Shown piece after piece: positions 1 to 8,212 of a stretch of DNA of 44,019 nt. The DNA comes from JAFGQU01 sp964483625 (lineage in GTDB: Bacteria > Omnitrophota > Gorgyraeia > Duberdicusellales > 4484-171). A model generated the notes under the pieces. That model was not told the origin of the DNA and did not search any database. It saw only the letters and a list, made by a program, of their open reading frames with translations. Position numbers and translations under genes: made by a program. Each line of letters opens with the position of its first letter. Within the stretch, counting starts at the first letter, position 1. The DNA is taken from NCBI GenBank assembly GCA_964483625.1, contig CAZABB010000016.1, positions 1 through 44,019 on the forward strand. The letters run 5' to 3'.

Positions 1-458
1 CGCAACTCAGCGCAACAAGAATTGCGAGGCTCGTCCTCGAAGACTGGAAGAGCACCCTTTTCTTTGGCATAACGCACCATATCCACAATGCGCGGATTAA
101 GAAGCGGCTCTCCCCGCCAGCTCAATTTCACCGAATAAACTCGTTCTTTGGCGCATTCATCGATAACCTTTCTATACAGACCAAAATCCATATCTCCCTG
201 TTTCTGGCCCTTCATCAACCAGCGGCCGCACATCGGACATTTCATCTGACAACGGCTGGAAGCTTCGATATCGATATGACTGGGAAACCCAAACACCAAA
301 AAGAACCGGGGAGCGAAATACCACTTTATACGGTCAATAAGATGGGCATACCAGTTACCTAAACGGAAAAAATTTGCGATGTGTTCTTTTTTACTGTTTA
401 AGCTGAAATAATCGTGATCAATTTTTACTTTTCCCCAGTTTTTCCAGAAAACGACCAT
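1..458 (-). CDS. Radical SAM protein, 3' part cut off by window edge
   Basis: About 152 N-terminal residues are visible; the gene runs off the left edge. A CX3CX2C cluster (CQMKCPMC, Cys70, Cys74, Cys77) is the radical SAM 4Fe-4S motif, and the later SWRGEPLLNPR segment matches the glycine-rich SAM-binding strand of SPASM-type members. The ATG at 458 is preceded by a GAGAAGGGA ribosome site and lies 28 bp after the epimerase stop, so it is probably the distal part of the polysaccharide operon. The roughly 60 residues before the cluster are longer than usual and hold aromatic segments that could touch the membrane or a partner. The substrate is unknown; sugar or cofactor chemistry in the surface-glycan pathway is inference from context. 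Confidence 0.8.
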   Translation of the reverse strand, partial: MVVFWKNWGKVKIDHDYFSLNSKKEHIANFFRLGNWYAHLIDRIKWYFAPRFFLVFGFPSHIDIEASSRCQMKCPMCGRWLMKGQKQGDMDFGLYRKVIDECAKERVYSVKLSWRGEPLLNPRIVDMVRYAKEKGALPVFEDEPRNSCCAEL

Positions 459-486
459 ACCTTCTGTCCCTTCTCTTCTTTTTTTC

Positions 487-1443
487 TTATCGTTGTAACT
501 GCAGCGATTCATCGATGTTCGACCATTGGGTTTCGATATCCTTCTCTCTCTTTTTATACCACTCGATATATCGGGCTAAACCTTCTTCAAAACTCGTTGT
601 TGTTTCCCACCCCAGTTCGGCCTTTGCCCTTTGAGTAGAAATTTCTTTTCCGGAAAAATCTCCCGGCCTTCCCGGGACATATTTAATTTCCACGTTCCCT
701 AAAATTTTCTGAATTGTTTCGGCTATCTGCCGTATGGTAACTTTCTCTTTCCCTTCCAGATTATATATCTTATTCTTGGCGATACTTTTTAAGCCAAACA
801 CATTACCTTCGGCAAGATCTTCCACGTAGACAAATTTACGGTACTGCATCCCGTCACCGGCAATGGTAAGCGGCTCTCCGTTTAACGCTTTACGCACAAA
901 GATAGGAATAACCGCGCCGTCCCGCGCCCGCGGCCCGTAGGGAATGCCGTAACGTAAAATAGTATAATCTAACTCATAAAGCTGCGAATATGATTTACAG
1001 TAATATTCCGAGGTTAACTTTGTTGCCGTATATAAATGGGAAGGATGGGTCAAAGCGGTTTCCTCATCCAATACCGCGGCATCACATTGTGTATCGCTGT
1101 AAACCCATACCGTACTACCATAGACTACTCGTTTAATTTTATTGCGCCGGGCCGCCTCAAGAACATTAATCGTCCCTCGCACGTTGATATCTTCGGAATG
1201 GTGAGGATCTTCATACACGGCTTTGACGTCGGCAACCGCCGCCAAATGAAATACCACATCTACCCCGTTCATCGCAAACCCCATATCCTCGAGATTAAGG
1301 ATACTGCCTTTGTAAAATTCCACATCATTTCTGAACGTCGGCATAATCATGTCGAAAATCCTTACCTCAATTCCGTGATCTCTTAATTTGTCAACTACAT
1401 GGGACCCAACAAACCCCGCTCCTCCGGTTACTAATGCTTTCAT
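487..1443 (-). CDS. NAD-dependent sugar-nucleotide epimerase/dehydratase (extended SDR)
   Basis: 318 aa, normal for extended short-chain dehydrogenases such as UDP-glucose 4-epimerase. The NAD-binding loop GGAGFVG is at residues 7-13, the HLAAVADV strand follows, and the catalytic YTATK has Tyr138 and Lys142 with Ser110/Thr111 upstream. The enzyme would oxidise and re-reduce a nucleotide-linked hexose in the cytoplasm, giving an epimer or 4-keto sugar. It sits 15 bp after the DegT aminotransferase and before a radical SAM gene, so it probably supplies a sugar donor for the same glycan. The exact substrate cannot be read from sequence. Confidence 0.88.
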   Translation of the reverse strand: MKALVTGGAGFVGSHVVDKLRDHGIEVRIFDMIMPTFRNDVEFYKGSILNLEDMGFAMNGVDVVFHLAAVADVKAVYEDPHHSEDINVRGTINVLEAARRNKIKRVVYGSTVWVYSDTQCDAAVLDEETALTHPSHLYTATKLTSEYYCKSYSQLYELDYTILRYGIPYGPRARDGAVIPIFVRKALNGEPLTIAGDGMQYRKFVYVEDLAEGNVFGLKSIAKNKIYNLEGKEKVTIRQIAETIQKILGNVEIKYVPGRPGDFSGKEISTQRAKAELGWETTTSFEEGLARYIEWYKKREKDIETQWSNIDESLQLQR

Positions 1444-1458
1444 TTTTCTTCTCCTTTT

Positions 1459-2466
1459 TTATTTTTCCTGCACATCAGCTAATTCTTCTTGCTCCAATAG
1501 AGCGCCTTTATAATAGAGGGGTACACACCAGTGATTTTCAGCCACCCAGTCGGTATTAGGTAAGACGTAATCTTTACCCATGATCTTATGACACGGCTGA
1601 TCATATACTTTCCCGGTCGACTTCTCTATTTGCTCAAACACGATATATTTATAGTATCCCGACACCATGCCTTCGGGAAACTTTACCCGGTTCGGGTATT
1701 GAGGATCAAGATATTTACGGGCATATTCGTTTTTCCAACTGACGATATCTTTCAATCTATCAGCCTGAACGCATCCCATTGCCGCGGTAAATTCACTCAT
1801 CCGGTAGTTCAATCCTTCTACCTTGTAATCGAACTTCCCGTAATTGCGGTATGCTTTTGAATAATCAGCTAAATCCTGGTGTTTGGTTACCAGCATCCCG
1901 CCTTCTCCGGTGGAAACGGTCTTTGTCGCGTAAAATGAATATATCCCCGCATCGCCCCAGGTACCGGGAGATTTTCCATTCCACGAAGCACCGTGCGCAT
2001 GAGCACAATCTTCTAAAAGAACAATGCCTTTCTCTTTACAGATACGGGCGATCTCTTCGATATCAAACGCGATATGCCCACCGATATGGACAATCCATAC
2101 CGCAGCGGGTTTATATTGTTCTATTTTTTTCTTCAGATCCTCCGGGTCAACACAGAGATCATCGCGGCGACAATCCACAAACTCGACATTCGCCCCGGCT
2201 TTTACCGCACTCAAAGGCGTCGCCATAAACGTATTTGACGGACACAAGACCGTCTTACCCTTTACATTGAAGAACTCTAAAGCGGCCAGCGCCGCTCCGC
2301 CCCAACTGGAGAAAGCGATAGATGAAGCGTTATGGAGCCGGCTCCATTTTTCTTCAAAACTTTCGGTAAATTTCCACTCACTCCAGCGTTGCGACTCGAC
2401 GATCTCGTCCCAGGAACGATGCAACATTTTCATGTCTTCTTTTTCAAACCCAATGGTGAATTTCAT
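1459..2466 (-). CDS. DegT/DnrJ/EryC1/StrS family sugar aminotransferase
   Basis: 335 aa PLP-dependent enzyme of the family that aminates keto-sugar nucleotides. Asp153 in LLEDCAHAHG should hold the pyridine nitrogen, and Lys182 in FYATKTVSTGEGGM is the Schiff-base lysine. The N-terminus, with its KFTESFEEKWSRLH stretch, matches the usual start, and the ATG at 2466 follows an AGGAAGCG ribosome site. With GDP-mannose dehydratase upstream and a formyltransferase next door, amination of GDP-4-keto-6-deoxymannose to a perosamine-like sugar is a reasonable inference. Other keto-sugars are possible. Confidence 0.87.
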   Translation of the reverse strand: MKFTIGFEKEDMKMLHRSWDEIVESQRWSEWKFTESFEEKWSRLHNASSIAFSSWGGAALAALEFFNVKGKTVLCPSNTFMATPLSAVKAGANVEFVDCRRDDLCVDPEDLKKKIEQYKPAAVWIVHIGGHIAFDIEEIARICKEKGIVLLEDCAHAHGASWNGKSPGTWGDAGIYSFYATKTVSTGEGGMLVTKHQDLADYSKAYRNYGKFDYKVEGLNYRMSEFTAAMGCVQADRLKDIVSWKNEYARKYLDPQYPNRVKFPEGMVSGYYKYIVFEQIEKSTGKVYDQPCHKIMGKDYVLPNTDWVAENHWCVPLYYKGALLEQEELADVQEK

Positions 2467-2487
2467 ACGCTTCCTTTCGTTTTATAC

Positions 2488-3231
2488 TTACTGTTGCCCT
2501 ATAATCTCTTTACCTTTAAGCCGTGCTAGATGTTTCAAGAGAGGATGGATAACGAAATACTCCTCTCCTTTGTTCTCCTGTTTACAGACGTGTTTAAACA
2601 TCCCGTCTTGGGCATATTCTTTCAAGATCGAGACAAGAAGATCTGCCCGAATCATACCGTCGTAAAGATAATCGGGATCACTACCTTCCGCCGGCGGCGG
2701 ATATTTTTTTTGTCCCACAATATCTCCCTGATCGATCTGTCTACTCAAAATGATCGCCGAAGCAGCACAGATATTTTCCTTCAACCAGCTGTAATAGAGA
2801 GTAGTACTACCCCGATAATGCGGCAGCCACCCGCTATGAATATGTAAAAACGGAATATTCAGATTTAGAAGCCTTCGCCCCACGATCTGGCCACCGTATC
2901 CGGAATAGATAACCAATCGTGGATTAACTTTGTTTATCTGCTCATAGACCGTTTGACAATTTACGTCGGTGTCAAATATATGAGAAATTTTTGTTTTCCA
3001 ACGCCCGGTCGTATCGGTTAAAGATTCGTTCAAATCCGGCACGAACAGACTGCCTTCAAATAAAGACGGAGATATATCCGTTGTTCTGGCTTGTCCGGGT
3101 AAAACTCCATCTTTTTTCCCGAATAAGATGGTATATTCAGGATATATTTTTTCTGCGGTCATGCTTTGAGCATAACTTTGCGATCGGACGGTAAATCCCG
3201 CCAGAAATAAAATACCTTTTAACTCTCTCAC
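2488..3231 (-). CDS. Formyltransferase family protein, probable N-formylation of an amino sugar
   Basis: 247 aa protein with the formyltransferase core fold used by Fmt, PurN and the sugar N-formyltransferases. The catalytic loop reads HIHSGWLPHYRGS (residues 130-142) and the downstream IDQGD supplies the conserved acid (Asp167). In classical members the first loop residue is Asn (Asn-x-His); here it is His130, with His132 in the usual catalytic place. It lacks the C-terminal domain of tRNA formyltransferases. Its start overlaps the end of the preceding unknown gene by 4 bp, implying coupled translation. Next to a DegT aminotransferase the likely job is transfer of formyl from N10-formyl-tetrahydrofolate to a sugar amine. 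Confidence 0.78.
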   Translation of the reverse strand: MRELKGILFLAGFTVRSQSYAQSMTAEKIYPEYTILFGKKDGVLPGQARTTDISPSLFEGSLFVPDLNESLTDTTGRWKTKISHIFDTDVNCQTVYEQINKVNPRLVIYSGYGGQIVGRRLLNLNIPFLHIHSGWLPHYRGSTTLYYSWLKENICAASAIILSRQIDQGDIVGQKKYPPPAEGSDPDYLYDGMIRADLLVSILKEYAQDGMFKHVCKQENKGEEYFVIHPLLKHLARLKGKEIIGQQ

Positions 3232-3836
3232 GCTTTATCCCCCCATCCTGCCAATACCATGATATGATGACGTTCCCGTTTAAGGAGCCATACCAAACGT
3301 TTTTTGCCTTCTTTTCCCAATTGACCACGTATCGCCGATAAAATATCAATGCATTTTAACAACGCATTTAGATACTGCAGCTTCCCCGTAGTCGAAAAAG
3401 CGGCCTCCAATACTTCGGCAAAACGCACATAAAGAATAGCATCTTGAAAAGACGAGGGATCTTTAGGCCTCAGTTGTTTAGTATATCCCGTGTAAATTCT
3501 TTTTGTTACCTCGAATCGTTTAAGCAGTTTTTCCATTAAGAAATATATCCTATCCTCCGAATCCTGGACCTTACGGACATTCATGCTGCCATAAAGCGTG
3601 TCCAGCAATGCTTCAGTAAGAACGCCCTCATTCTGGTTCAACCTAGTGATGATATCCTCGACAGATAGCGACGTCTCCTTCTGCGGCGGGGAAGATTCTT
3701 CTTTAATCTCTTCAATGATCATATCCCGGCTCCTCCGCCATGCTTCGATAAAATCCCACCCGTAATACTTAGTATAAAAATACGTGTTCGGCTCTACCAA
3801 TAATTGTCCCTTATCATACGTGTATTCCTGATTCAT
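3228..3836 (-). CDS. Unknown protein coupled to the phosphoramidate-type kinase
   Basis: 202 aa, not recognised. No signal peptide or membrane helix is visible. The first 45 residues are rich in Tyr, Trp and Asp, a Glu/Ser/Pro linker spans about 48-58, and residues 60-200 look all-helical and charged, ending in a basic tail (LVWLLKRERHHIMVL). Its ATG overlaps the stop of the upstream kinase (ATGA) and its own stop overlaps the formyltransferase start, so it is translated as part of a tightly coupled trio. It might be an adaptor or transferase specific to this pathway, but nothing in the sequence proves that. Confidence 0.8.
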   Translation of the reverse strand: MNQEYTYDKGQLLVEPNTYFYTKYYGWDFIEAWRRSRDMIIEEIKEESSPPQKETSLSVEDIITRLNQNEGVLTEALLDTLYGSMNVRKVQDSEDRIYFLMEKLLKRFEVTKRIYTGYTKQLRPKDPSSFQDAILYVRFAEVLEAAFSTTGKLQYLNALLKCIDILSAIRGQLGKEGKKRLVWLLKRERHHIMVLAGWGDKA

Positions 3837-4354
3837 AACGACTGCCTTATTTTCTCTAGAATATCCTGAGAGATACTTTTCAAATCTGCCCCATCAGAGC
3901 TGTTATCGACCACATAATCGGGATTTGCCGGCGGCGTAAAAGGAATATCTACTCCCACAACATTCTTGATTTGACCGCGGTCTGCGCCGGCATACAAGCC
4001 TTTGGTCTCCCTTTTTTTCAGTGTATCCAGAGGCACATCAATATAAACCTCAAAGTATTTTGAATAGCGCTGGCGATTCTTCTGCCGGGATTCTTCAAAA
4101 ATAGAAAGTATACAGCACACCACATGAATTCCTTGTCCGTCAAGCCATTCGCACAAATTACTTATACGTTCGGCATTAAGACGCCTTCCTCCGACAGAGT
4201 AAGCTTCCTCTCCCTGATCCTGGCCAAACATCCTGCGAACTTGATCTCCATCAATCAAAACAGTATGCGGCACCTCTTTCTTCAATCCTTCATATAAATA
4301 TCCACCCAAGGTTGACTTGCCCGCTGCCGATAAACCGATAATCCAGATCACCAT
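3833..4354 (-). CDS. APS-kinase-fold kinase, probable cytidine diphosphoramidate kinase (Cj1415-like)
   Basis: 173 aa, with P-loop GLSAAGKST (residues 7-15) and acceptor-site IDGDQVRR. It would usually be annotated as adenylylsulfate kinase. However, the FISPY segment present in both other APS kinases of this window is replaced by CILSIF, and the lid reads ETKGLYAGADRGQIKNVVGVD. Its neighbours match the C. jejuni order Cj1415-Cj1416-Cj1417-Cj1418, where the Cj1415 product phosphorylates cytidine diphosphoramidate at the 3' position. I infer the same reaction here. True APS kinase activity remains the alternative. The ATG at 4354 follows GGGAGAGG, and the stop overlaps the next gene. Confidence 0.8.
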   Translation of the reverse strand: MVIWIIGLSAAGKSTLGGYLYEGLKKEVPHTVLIDGDQVRRMFGQDQGEEAYSVGGRRLNAERISNLCEWLDGQGIHVVCCILSIFEESRQKNRQRYSKYFEVYIDVPLDTLKKRETKGLYAGADRGQIKNVVGVDIPFTPPANPDYVVDNSSDGADLKSISQDILEKIRQSL

Positions 4355-4369
4355 ATACCTCTCCCTATA

Positions 4370-5146
4370 CTATCTCTGCCGCAGGCAACTTTTGCGCGAT
4401 TTAAACAATCCTTGCCGCGCAAAACGCTCTGCCACCTCAATATCTTTAATGGTATCTACTTCACACCATGCCCCTTCCATAGGAACGCCATATACAGCCT
4501 CACCCTGTTCGATCAATTGCCGCAGTAATGTCGTCATATCCATACTATCTACTTCACTTTGAGATTTTTGCTTCAAAAATTCTTTGATCTTAGAAAATGC
4601 TTGTTGTGAAAACCGCATCAAACCGGTATATTGTCCCTGAATTTCTCCTCTATCATCTACTTTACGTCCGATATCGATGATTCTATCCTGCTCATCAATC
4701 ATAAAACTTTCAGCGTCACTAAAGGGGTCAACAAACCTTTCCCTCCATAATGGTTCCCAATCTCGATCATAAACGATATACGCATCTTGAGAATCCTTTT
4801 CATGACATAAAATATGCACAATATCGGCATTATAAATAATATCTGAGTAACTCACGATCACCGGATCAGGCGTTTTTACAAACACATCTTCGGCACAAAG
4901 CAGACTTACTACCATATTTGTCTTCTCCCAGCGTTCATTACTAATTACCGGGCAATCAAATGAATCCAGCATCTCACCCTTATACCCGACAACAATAGTA
5001 ATATCCTCAATACCGGCTTCTCTCAAAGCGGCCAACTGATACTCTATCAGCGTCCGCGAACCGACTTTATTTAAGCATTTCGGCCTCTCGTCAGTGAACC
5101 CTTTAAGTCTGCTGCCGCGTCCCGCGGCTAAAATGACCGCTTTCAT
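4370..5146 (-). CDS. Nucleotidyltransferase, probable CTP:phosphoglutamine cytidylyltransferase (Cj1416-like)
   Basis: 258 aa from the ATG at 5146. A longer frame starts at 5308, but the family signature MKAVILAAGRGSRL begins at 5146 and GGAGAA lies just upstream, so the shorter start is chosen. The nucleotide loop GRGSR is at residues 9-13, with RPKCL at 21-25. The NMVVSLLCAED segment is typical of the LicC/PntC-like cytidylyltransferases that act on small phospho-compounds. In the C. jejuni pathway the equivalent enzyme joins CMP to L-glutamine phosphate. It lies 4 bp after the amidotransferase. Phosphocholine or aminoethylphosphonate activation is an alternative, made less likely by the neighbours. 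Confidence 0.84.
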   Translation of the reverse strand: MKAVILAAGRGSRLKGFTDERPKCLNKVGSRTLIEYQLAALREAGIEDITIVVGYKGEMLDSFDCPVISNERWEKTNMVVSLLCAEDVFVKTPDPVIVSYSDIIYNADIVHILCHEKDSQDAYIVYDRDWEPLWRERFVDPFSDAESFMIDEQDRIIDIGRKVDDRGEIQGQYTGLMRFSQQAFSKIKEFLKQKSQSEVDSMDMTTLLRQLIEQGEAVYGVPMEGAWCEVDTIKDIEVAERFARQGLFKSRKSCLRQR

Positions 5147-5150
5147 TGTA

Positions 5151-5798
5151 TTAATTTCTCCAGAACATACCTTGATTAAAAAAGCACGTAATGAGCCACC
5201 GGTCAAAATCTGCACCGGGATTTTTTCTCTCCGGATGCCACTGGACTGCCATAACGGGTTTCTCTTTATGATAAAAGCCTTCCACGACACCTCCCTCGGT
5301 ACTGGCAAACACGTACACGTCAGAACTTACCCCTTCTTGCAATAGCCCCTGCTGGTGATAACTATTGGTCATAACTTCTTTTCGTTCAATATTCTCACCG
5401 CATAAACACACCTTATGCGTAACGTTGATATGGCCTTCTCCGGTTGCCAGACTAATATCTTTCTCCAATGCACCTCCTAAGGCGACATTGAGAACCTGAA
5501 AGCCCCGGCATACTCCTAGAATCGGGATGTCCCGTTCAAGACAGTATTGAGTAATATTCTGTTCTGTCTGATCCCGCAGTTCATCATCTCCCCAGCTGCT
5601 CCCGTTAGAGAGAACGATTCGATCGATATCAAGCTTCTCAATTACACTGGTTACCTGCTGAGGTTGATTAAGCAAAGGCACAACAACTGCATCCGGGAAC
5701 AGATTCGCAAGATACACACTCCAATCCCGGCTCAAAGAATCACGCACCTCCGAGTACTCAGGATTCTCTGCCTTTCGCATTGTAATCCCTATCCGCAT
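5151..5798 (-). CDS. Class I glutamine amidotransferase-like hydrolase, probable gamma-glutamyl-CDP-amidate hydrolase (Cj1417-like)
   Basis: 215 aa, a free-standing glutaminase-type domain. The nucleophile is Cys97 in LGVCRGFQ; His188 and Glu190 in VQWHPE complete the triad. It resembles gamma-glutamyl-GABA hydrolase (PuuD), but is flanked by the glutamine-kinase-like and cytidylyltransferase genes. In the Campylobacter phosphoramidate route this enzyme cuts glutamate from L-glutamine-CDP to leave cytidine diphosphoramidate. The ATG at 5798 overlaps the end of the upstream gene by 10 bp and has a GGTAAGGAA ribosome site, so translation is coupled. No partner synthase domain is present. Confidence 0.85.
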   Translation of the reverse strand: MRIGITMRKAENPEYSEVRDSLSRDWSVYLANLFPDAVVVPLLNQPQQVTSVIEKLDIDRIVLSNGSSWGDDELRDQTEQNITQYCLERDIPILGVCRGFQVLNVALGGALEKDISLATGEGHINVTHKVCLCGENIERKEVMTNSYHQQGLLQEGVSSDVYVFASTEGGVVEGFYHKEKPVMAVQWHPERKNPGADFDRWLITCFFNQGMFWRN

Positions 5799-8212
5799 GT
5801 TATTTCCTTACCTTCCAGGGGCACGATAAACCCTTGTGAACAATTCAATTCAATCACCCGGGAATGCAAAACACGGTCAAACACCTGTTCACCACATCCA
5901 ATCGCAGCCGGGATACCAAATTCGGCACAACGGATTGCCATATGAGAATTAGCTCCTCCATACTTAGTAATGAGGCCACGAATCGGCCGGCTAAAAATCC
6001 AATCAAACCCCGGATCGGCATTCTCGATTAATACAATCTGTCCAGCGATTTCAGAGATACCCTCATCCCGTCCACTGAGGAATACACACGTTCCCCGTAC
6101 ATCTTTGCGGGTAACAAAATTTGGTTTATGTAAAAGTAACGGTACGATCGCAACGTCTTCAGGAATATCAATAAGATAAGGAAGATGTAACGCGCAGGTA
6201 ACCTCATGGAGATCTCTGCCGTAACGGATCAAATCTTCAAGGTGCCGTTTAAGGTCTTTACCTTGAGAAACGTTAATAATATTTAATATATCCTCTATCC
6301 GCATATAGGAAAGCTCCTGACGGCTCAAACCGACCGAACCACCCCAGGCAGCGATAACTTCAAGAGCATCGCTGATGTTTTTGGTAAACACGAATTTCGC
6401 ATATTCCCGCGCAAGGATTGCCTGTCTAATATACACAATAAGTTCTTCGGCATCGATACTGAATTTTTCTCTGTTTAGAAACTGTTCTATCTTTTCCAAT
6501 TGTTCGCGGGTGAACGAATAAGGCTCCTTTTCCTTTTGTAATTGAGGAGTTTTAAAGCTGCGGCCGGTCAGATCATCACGCTGATCGTACCGTTTGGATA
6601 AAATATCATATGTGCCGGGCCGTAGATGCCCGTATTTTTTCATAAATTCATTTTCATCCATATCTCCTGTCGAGAGAAAGTCAAAATCTTCAACGACTTC
6701 ACTGGCGATCGTTTTAATCGATTTTTGAAAAAAAAGAATATCTTCATGGCTACAAACTCCGCAATTCACAAACGAAGTCAGAAAACTTCTGGCGATAAAA
6801 GCGTGCCGGGCTAAAATACTGAACGGAATCGTTCCTAAATGAATACAGTCTTCTAATAGTCCCAGCACAACCGTAAGGTCGGGATGTTGACAGGCATCGA
6901 TAAGGATGTTCCGCCGTTGTTCGAGTAATTTGATTTTATCTAACTCACTTTCAATTGAAGCAACACGCCCGGAAAGCAAATTGTCGGTAAGAGTACATAA
7001 ACTTTTGCGAAATTTCTCTTTCTCCTGGCGATTCAATACTCCGGGCATTTGCTTTTCTATTAAATAGTCGAAGTCGAACGTAAATGCCGTAATCGCAACC
7101 TCGAATTCGACTTTATCATGCAGTTCTTTATGTTCCGACAATCGTTCTATCCAGGCATTGACTAGTTTTTCGGCAATCTGCGGATCCAAATCGCAGGGCA
7201 GAAAGGAATTAAAACTCAACCGCACATCGATATAAGGTTGCCCGCAAAGAGAAAGCATAAGCCTTGCCCCCGGCGGCTCATAATACCCCATGAGTTTACG
7301 TGCCTGCCGCCAGGCATAATCGGTAATTAATCTTTGATATAACGATAACGCTAACGGACGGGGAGCTATACCTATCATCTCTGCAGGATTCCAGTCAGGC
7401 ATTCTTCCTAAAATAGTCCGCCCCCCTTGAACGCCCGGTTTGGGAAAAGAAACATCCCGGACGAAATTTTTCAGTCTGGATACAGCATCATTATTTTTCG
7501 CTACCACATCCCGATCCCAGCCGATAGAAGTCGTTATCGGGCGCACCTGGAAAACATATACATGATTTTCCTGATCCAGAGCAAACTCAACATCAAGAGA
7601 ATCCATACCCGTAACCTGCTCGATCTCTTTTACCGCCCTCAGTAAAGCCTTAAACCGCTCAGAACGCAAATCGTTTATATAGTCCCGATGTACCAGAAGC
7701 GTCCGGTTGCTGTTTTGCCGGCCTGAGGTTACGGTATCAGTCCGACCGGTTTCATCATCATAATTAATCACATAATACGGAGCTCCGGTATTTAAATCCT
7801 GAGTAAACAAAACTCCGCTCATCGATACGTTTTCAATCATAAGCTGAATGAGCACTTGATGTTGCGGGTCTAGGCTTTGCGATGTTTTACGATAACTCGA
7901 TATCACATTCTCAATGGCCGCAGACAACAACTGACGATCATTGATGGTAATACCGGGCACAGACTCATAGAACCCGGCCATCGCGCAAACCGCGGCATCT
8001 TCTCCCCGCGCACTGGAACGAATAATTACTTTTCGGGAATCAAAATGAAATTCGATATCACCTAATACCTTCTGCCGGTTCTTCTCCCATTCCTGGATCG
8101 GAAAATAATGGAAGCAAGGCACCGACGACAAAGAAAGAAACGATGACAGCTGTTCCAACGTTTCGGCTTTCGTTCCAAAAATAAATTTACTGTTACAGTG
8201 ACTCAACGGCAC
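5789..8212 (-). CDS. PEP-synthase-like phosphotransferase, probable L-glutamine kinase (Cj1418-like)
   Basis: 807 aa, three-part enzyme. The N-terminal ATP-grasp part holds IRSSARGED (residues 64-72) and ends near FQVRPITT. A middle region opens with MPDWNPAEMIG followed by PRPLALSLYQRLITD. A C-terminal swivelling domain carries GGANSH with His757, the residue expected to be phosphorylated. It lacks the PEP/pyruvate TIM-barrel of true PEP synthase. Cj1418 of C. jejuni has this plan and phosphorylates the amide nitrogen of L-glutamine with ATP, the first step of phosphoramidate synthesis. The start is a GTG at 8212 inside the tail of the preceding gene; no strong ribosome site is seen, so coupling is likely. 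Confidence 0.87.
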   Translation of the reverse strand: MPLSHCNSKFIFGTKAETLEQLSSFLSLSSVPCFHYFPIQEWEKNRQKVLGDIEFHFDSRKVIIRSSARGEDAAVCAMAGFYESVPGITINDRQLLSAAIENVISSYRKTSQSLDPQHQVLIQLMIENVSMSGVLFTQDLNTGAPYYVINYDDETGRTDTVTSGRQNSNRTLLVHRDYINDLRSERFKALLRAVKEIEQVTGMDSLDVEFALDQENHVYVFQVRPITTSIGWDRDVVAKNNDAVSRLKNFVRDVSFPKPGVQGGRTILGRMPDWNPAEMIGIAPRPLALSLYQRLITDYAWRQARKLMGYYEPPGARLMLSLCGQPYIDVRLSFNSFLPCDLDPQIAEKLVNAWIERLSEHKELHDKVEFEVAITAFTFDFDYLIEKQMPGVLNRQEKEKFRKSLCTLTDNLLSGRVASIESELDKIKLLEQRRNILIDACQHPDLTVVLGLLEDCIHLGTIPFSILARHAFIARSFLTSFVNCGVCSHEDILFFQKSIKTIASEVVEDFDFLSTGDMDENEFMKKYGHLRPGTYDILSKRYDQRDDLTGRSFKTPQLQKEKEPYSFTREQLEKIEQFLNREKFSIDAEELIVYIRQAILAREYAKFVFTKNISDALEVIAAWGGSVGLSRQELSYMRIEDILNIINVSQGKDLKRHLEDLIRYGRDLHEVTCALHLPYLIDIPEDVAIVPLLLHKPNFVTRKDVRGTCVFLSGRDEGISEIAGQIVLIENADPGFDWIFSRPIRGLITKYGGANSHMAIRCAEFGIPAAIGCGEQVFDRVLHSRVIELNCSQGFIVPLEGKEITCG

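Noticed and set aside
3833..4354. Plain sulfate-assimilation CysC
   Set aside because: The FISPY block is replaced and the neighbours match the phosphoramidate pathway; two better APS kinases lie in the same operon. Kept as an alternative only.
5147..5308. N-terminal extension of the nucleotidyltransferase
   Set aside because: It overlaps the amidotransferase gene, precedes the clear MKAVILAAG family start, and a good ribosome site serves the ATG at 5146.
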